From Symsagittifera roscoffensis (Eukaryota; Xenacoelomorpha; Acoela; Convolutidae), in contig NC_087063.1 in the NCBI RefSeq assembly GCF_963678635.1, positions 82,137,574-82,201,573 on the forward strand: 64,000 bases of DNA. Reading direction: 5' to 3'. The notes under the pieces are model-generated. The model ran no database searches and was not told the origin of the DNA. It saw nothing but the letters and a program-made list of their open reading frames with translations. Positions 58,690 through 64,000 of the stretch are shown here, piece after piece; positions within the stretch are counted from its first letter, which is position 1, and every line of letters starts with the position of its first letter. The translations under genes were made by a program, and so were the position numbers.

Positions 58690-61273
58690 CCGACAAATCA
58701 ATTAAGGCAAATAAGCTTCTTTCAACAAATATGGAACAATTTCTAAGACGAATTGATTCTCCGCTTACGTTTTAATAGCGCGAAATGTAATGCGCGTTTA
58801 TTTTGCCAAATTGGCCTAATGGAATGTTTAAATCCCCATAAATTTACGAAACATGATCTCAGGTAAACTATCTTTTAAAACATACAACAGTGCTTTTTGA
58901 TTGATAATAAGAAATTTCTGTTAAAAATGGCTTGTTAAAAATTCAAAAGTTGTCTGAACAAAAAACCAGCCCGAACACAATTTTTCCGTTAATTTCTTCG
59001 AAAGTTGAAACAATAAAGCAGAGAGATGAAGCGTTGCCTTGCGGCACCAACATAAGCGTTTATATTTTTTACTCAGATTAAAAGGGGCTAACTCGCTGAA
59101 TAACTTTTGCGAATAATTTGTAGCCGTTTAAAAGTGAGTAAGTTAAGAATGAGAGAGCTGATTTGAGGCGTTTAACTTTCTATAAATATATTTGGGTTTT
59201 CGGTATGACTTTAAGCTGTCCAACTCAAGCTCTCAAACTTGCGAGTAATATTTCACTTTAACAATTGTTTTAATGGCACAATTCAGAGCTAGTTAGAACC
59301 AATCGGAATCACCTTAACTGAACGAGCGTAAAGCAAAATGTTTTGTTACTTGATGCTTAATGGGGAACAGTGGGTTGAACCCTTGTGAAGCATGATTAAA
59401 AAATGCGGTCTGCAAATGCCATTGATAATTTCACTTGAGATCACATGCTTAAAAGTGGTGCTACTAAAAGTGTGTTCAATAAATTTAAACAGTAACAATT
59501 GGCTCGAAATAACTAACAGAAAAAGCTACATACAAATGCTCTTAAGGCAAGTGTTTGACGTTTATTTAAGTCCACTCTCTCGCTCTCAAGGTTAAGTACA
59601 ACAGAACTCTTTTCTTATCTTTCAAGCCATTTTTTGACAACTCCAATGAGCTTGAGTAACCTTGATCTGAGATTTTTTTCTGATCCGGATTAGTTGGCCG
59701 CATACAATTAGAATCACATACAATTAAAATTCCGAATGTAAAGTTCCACAGAAAAAGCTGAAAACCCGTGGGTTGAAAATGTAAATACTATCTGGTGCAA
59801 AACTACCACAAGTATGATTTTGCAAAGTCAGAGTAGTTAGAAAAATAAAAACATGTAAGCTTTGACTGAAGTTTAGAGGTGATGTTATGGTTTTCATGAT
59901 TAGTTTTGTGTCTTGACTCAGCAGTACTTTTAGGTATTTTTTTCTGCAAATTGTTGTGAAACAGCAGAAAATATCTATTTTAGTGACGGATTTAGGAGTT
60001 TTGCATTCAAAATTAAGCAATTGTATCTTGATGCAAATAAAAGCAACAAGATAACTATCAAAAAAAGTTCTAAGGGTTCATCAGAACTAAATACTTTCGT
60101 GATAACCAGAGGTAAAAAGCTAGTGTTTTGTTGTCTGCTTGGCAGTTTTTGTTCATAATATGACTGGATAAGAAAATTAGGTATCATTTTTTTATCAGTT
60201 GGTTTAAAATCTTTGCTAAACTTCTCAGCTACCAATCATTGTGTTTTTAAAACTTTTTCGCTGGATTTCAGAAATTGCACTCTGATAGCTTCTGGATTTT
60301 GTTATTTGACCCATTTTTAGTGTTAAATATTTTAATGAAAACTACACTATAGTTCTCCCTCTAGCTTGTTTTATATTTAGAACTTTAGATCATTAAACCG
60401 TTATGATTGGTTTTTGAAACTAATTTTTTTGCTACAATTGCAAGGACATTTTTTTTCTTAATGAGCAATCCATACAAACAATTTTTCACATTCCTCATTT
60501 CCGGAACAATAAAACTAGTGGTTAACTTTTTTAATCTCGTGCCCATACTTAGAAATAATTCCCTTGCATTGATTTTCTCCAGCTATTGTTTTTTGTAAAT
60601 CCCGGAGCCAGAACATTGGGGTTATATCGGGAAATTTGAAGTGTGTATTGATTTCAAAGGGAGCGATAAAATGTTTTTATATGGGTACTTCACCTTAAAT
60701 TGATCTTTTTGCTTATTATCTTCTAAACGCTTCTTTCAGTTTTGAATTATGTGGTCTTTATTGGTATAAGTAATTTTTTGGCGCAAAATTCCTTTTCATA
60801 TTTATTAGTACGATTTTCAAAGAAAGTTACGGAACATTTGTGCTCGGGCTGGTTTTGTTCTCCAGACTAAATTCAGCCCAAGGGTATTGTTGTCCTGAGC
60901 TCAAAATTAGCTGTAGTCAATTTTCACCTGTGATCAATTTCAGTAGATTTGTAGGGGCTTAAAAATTGCCAAATAGGCCAATTCACATGTGATATATTTT
61001 GCGCAATGAACGCATATATGGATATTTAAACTGTGTTTTGAGCAATCGTTCCTATTTGGTTAAAGCAGGCTCTTTGTCATAAATGAAAAGTTGCTAGGAG
61101 CGAGAAATATATCAATATGCTTTTTATATGTAGAAAAATGGTGAAAAAATCTCAGATATTTTTCAAATTTTCTTTTCATCTTTAAACTGGACAAAACTGG
61201 CTATTTTTATCGCTGATCTTCTTCAAGTTTATCAAAAATGACTTCTGTTTTTACGCATTCAGTAGTTTGGGAG
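58690..61273. repeat. Right copy of the segmental duplication, left of the gap
   Basis: Parallels 44400-47690, and 58690-58860 contains a reversed copy of repeat R2. The match reaches ACGCATTCAGTA just before the N run, equal to 47661-47672 upstream of gene D exon 3. Confidence 0.7.
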
Positions 61274-61473
61274 NNNNNNNNNNNNNNNNNNNNNNNNNNN
61301 NNNNNNNNNNNNNNNNNNNNNNNNNNNNNNNNNNNNNNNNNNNNNNNNNNNNNNNNNNNNNNNNNNNNNNNNNNNNNNNNNNNNNNNNNNNNNNNNNNNN
61401 NNNNNNNNNNNNNNNNNNNNNNNNNNNNNNNNNNNNNNNNNNNNNNNNNNNNNNNNNNNNNNNNNNNNNNNNN
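61274..61473. other. Assembly gap of 200 N
   Basis: The flanks correspond to about 47680 and about 49330 next to gene D, so the true missing sequence is probably near 1.6 kb. It should contain the last exon of gene E. Confidence 0.9.
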
Positions 61474-61594
61474 CCCCTTCGTCTTTTTTTTCTCCCCAAT
61501 TCCTTGTTTTGAAGACCAAAAAGAGATCCGTTCATGTGAATTAGGTGTGAAAAGTCAAAAGAGTTTCTTTTTCTATAAATTAGCTAGAACTCAC

Positions 61595-62794
61595 CCGCGC
61601 AAGTGGAGAAAGAAATAATGAGCACCTTGCCCATGCAGTCCGAGTGATTCATACATTCTGCTGCTTGTACACATGCAATGACCCCACACGCTAGTGCAAA
61701 CAGAGCACCCATTATGAACATGGCCGCCGCGGCCGAGTTCTGGGACTCAAATTTGTCCAAATTGACTGTATAGTCTCCATTGTTGTTTGACATCTTTTTG
61801 ATTTCTGAAGAAAATTGACGAACATTAATTTTCAGTTCTGCATAATGAGTTAATTCTTTAATTTTCAGTTTGCGGCACTCATTGTTGCTTGTGCGATTGT
61901 TTCTACATTTTCTCATTCTTGTGATCAGCGGCTAATTCAAAAACCCTTTTTTAACTCCACAAAAATTCAATCCTGGCCACACAAAGTGACTTGTTCAGGT
62001 ACTATTTTACGATGTCATTTTTTACTTTGGCGTCAAAATATTTGAGAGAAAAGCACGCGAAAAAAAACCGAGGTTTTTTGTTCGAAAATTATTTTAAGAA
62101 AAGCTATTTTTTTTCTCAAAAACTTACCTGCAGCGCAAAATGTTGTGTTGGGAGGCCTGATAATATGAAATGAAAAATTTTGATATTTAACACTAAGTCA
62201 AAATGCGGAAGAAGATCTGAAATCAGTTAAATTAAATCTGAACTGTCTTATTAAAAACTGTTAAATTTTGTTATTCTCATTTCTCTAACGCAAACTTATT
62301 TATTTTTAGAAGTTTCTCTATTTAGTAAGTCAGAGTGCGGTAGAAGATCTCAAATCAGTCATTCTAAAAATGTAAAATTTGTTATTCTCATTTTCCTAGT
62401 GCAAATTTATTTTTTTTAGACGTTTCTCTATCTAGTAAGTCAGAGTGCGGTAGAAGATCTCAAATCCGTCATTCTAAATCTGAGTTCTCAAAACAAATGT
62501 TTTCATGTTCTAAGAAAAAAGTATAAAAAACGCTTATTTTGTTAAATCAGAACTGTAGTTTTAGCGAGAAAAATGACCTGTGACATCTGTGCATCCAGTT
62601 TCTGTCTTCATTGAAGTCACGAACTTATTACAAGCTCTGAAAAAGCCAAAATTAGAATCCATTTGGTAGTTGCCATTCCACTGGCTAGTCTTAACCACAA
62701 TCACTGCGTCTACAACGGCCAAAATTCCAGACAAGGCCGTCAGCAAAGCGAATATAACAACGCATATTAACATCGTTTTCCAGCAGTCTGCCAT
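61595..62794 (-). CDS. Gene E: four-TM claudin/PMP22-like protein, 3' exon missing in gap
   Basis: Exon 1 (62578-62794, 217 nt, the same length as in gene D) and exon 2 (61595-61804) join in phase 1 and give about 142 residues before the next donor (GCGG|GTGAG). TM1, the SQWNG and two-cysteine loop 1, TM2 and the C-x5-C link are present. TM3, loop 2, TM4 and the stop are not in the available sequence, and the homologous position falls in the N run. About ten residues differ from gene D in the 72 of exon 1. The start of exon 2 is shorter than in gene D (missing about 12 residues of the low-complexity part of loop 1). Partial by assembly, not evidently a pseudogene. Confidence 0.83.
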
Positions 62795-64000
62795 TTGGTT
62801 TGTTTTTAAAAAACAAAATGGCTTTTGAGACCGAATCAGAATGTCTTACACCTGGAGCAACGTCATAATATGTTGTTCATTATCTTTTTTAAATTTTTTT
62901 AACTGGAACTTGGTTCGACAATAATGATTGATCAGAGTATTTTAGTAACATAATATTTTTTAAAATCAATCAACATATTCTCCGACAGAAGCTTCAAAAA
63001 CAATCGCTTATATTTGATTTTCGTTGTCAGTCTCTATAAAATTCTGAAATATGTGACTCTTATCGATTGAAAAAAAGTAGTATTTATATTTCTAAACATA
63101 TATGATATCTGAAGGTTTCTCACAGTTCCCAGGGGGGGGGGGGGGCGTTGTTAAAGATGGTATAACGATGAATGAACGGGGAAGGGAAACTTGCTGAAAA
63201 CTTTGCCGTGTAATTTGGAATGGGGGGTGGGTGTTGGGCTAGTGATGCTGTACTTACAATAATGGACAAAAATAAACGCAAATTCAGGATTTCACTCTTT
63301 AAAACGCCTGTTTTTAATGTCCATTTTGATTAACAATTCCATTGAAAATCAGAACAATTTTTATATAGACGAAGAGCAAACAATCTGAACTAAAAACTGT
63401 GAAACTATCATTATTTGGTTTCAATGCTTACCAAGGTAATCAGGGTCTGAAAATGACAGATATAAGACTTCTGCACTAGTGTTTTTCTCATTGCGTCAAA
63501 AAGTAACACACAGCCGAAGTTTTCACACTGACTATTTCAATTTTCTCGCTGAGGGTGTTTTAAAGTCGCATGAACAAGTTTTTGCTCAGTTTATTCTAGG
63601 AAGAATTCACTAAGATGCAAAGCTTAGCGCAGATGAAAAAATTGACAATTTTAGACCCGGAATACATTGGTATTGCATTGAAGCCAATTTTCGAAAACTT
63701 CCTAGAGTATAGCTCTGATAATTAGCTCTTGTTCATCTAAAATTACGTTGACCAGAAGGTTTGTTCTTTAGTCAATCAAGAAAGGTTATTGTGAAAGATC
63801 TTGCAAGATCTTTTGAGGTAACTTTCAATGATCGACTAGGGTAAAATTCTTTTGGACAACATAACCCACCAAGAAAAGTTTATTCTGAGCGCCAGAAAAA
63901 CACTATAGCTATCCAATTTGACTGCGGTCTCAAAAAATTCTGAGTTTAAGTTTGGATTAAAAAAAATGTGTTGATCAAGTTTCAAAGCTATTCATTTATA
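62795..64000. other. Intergenic stretch upstream of gene E
   Basis: Counterpart of 50252-51430, including a 14-G run at 63132-63145 and an ATCTTGCAAGATC palindrome word with GATCGACTAGGG at 63795-63841. The duplication appears to continue past the window edge. Confidence 0.6.

Overview
This is a window of an AT-rich invertebrate metazoan nuclear genome: roughly two-thirds A+T, short spliced exons with GT/AG junctions, LINE reverse-transcriptase relics, tRNA-derived SINEs and hAT-type MITEs. I cannot name the species. The 200-N run at 61274-61473 marks a scaffold gap.

Five genes can be supported, all on the minus strand. Four belong to one family of about 240-250 residue four-helix membrane proteins. 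They share a claudin/PMP22-like layout: TM1, first loop with two cysteines, TM2, a C-x5-C link, TM3, second loop, TM4 and a CCC tail. I reconstructed them by matching splice phases: gene A (8589-15373), gene C (31709-41255), gene D (48179-50251) and gene E (61595-62794). Gene E lacks its last exon, which probably lies in the gap. D and E are products of a large segmental duplication. The fifth gene is a two-exon cytosolic sulfotransferase (19739-20906).

The outstanding feature is inside gene C. Its intron 3 holds about 52 tandem copies of a 120-bp unit. Each unit is a truncated copy of gene C exon 4 (TM3 plus the start of loop 2) preceded by the last ~25 nt of the intron. Every typical unit therefore carries a branch-point-like CTGAC or TTGAC, a pyrimidine tract, an AG acceptor in the phase required by exon 3, and 95 nt of exon. 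Because 120 is divisible by 3, units read through in frame into one another and finally into the complete exon 4. The seven units nearest exon 5 have no stop, so acceptor choice could yield proteins with 0 to 6 extra 40-residue transmembrane modules. Related arrays lie outside the gene at 26.39-27.35 kb and 29.13-29.43 kb.

Layout: 1-4.8 kb, ~1.2-kb direct repeats around a decayed LINE; 6.4-7.7 kb, another LINE fragment and a tandem duplication; 8.6-15.4 kb, gene A; 16.4 kb, a MITE inside a tRNA-like SINE; 19.7-20.9 kb, sulfotransferase; 21.2-22.7 kb, clusters of short palindromes; 26-31.2 kb, exon-4-like arrays within a very recent 2.08-kb tandem duplication that includes a SINE; 31.7-41.3 kb, gene C with its array; 41-47 kb, noncoding with a further palindrome cluster and a MITE; 48-50.3 kb, gene D; 50.3-61 kb, noncoding duplications; 61.6-62.8 kb, gene E.
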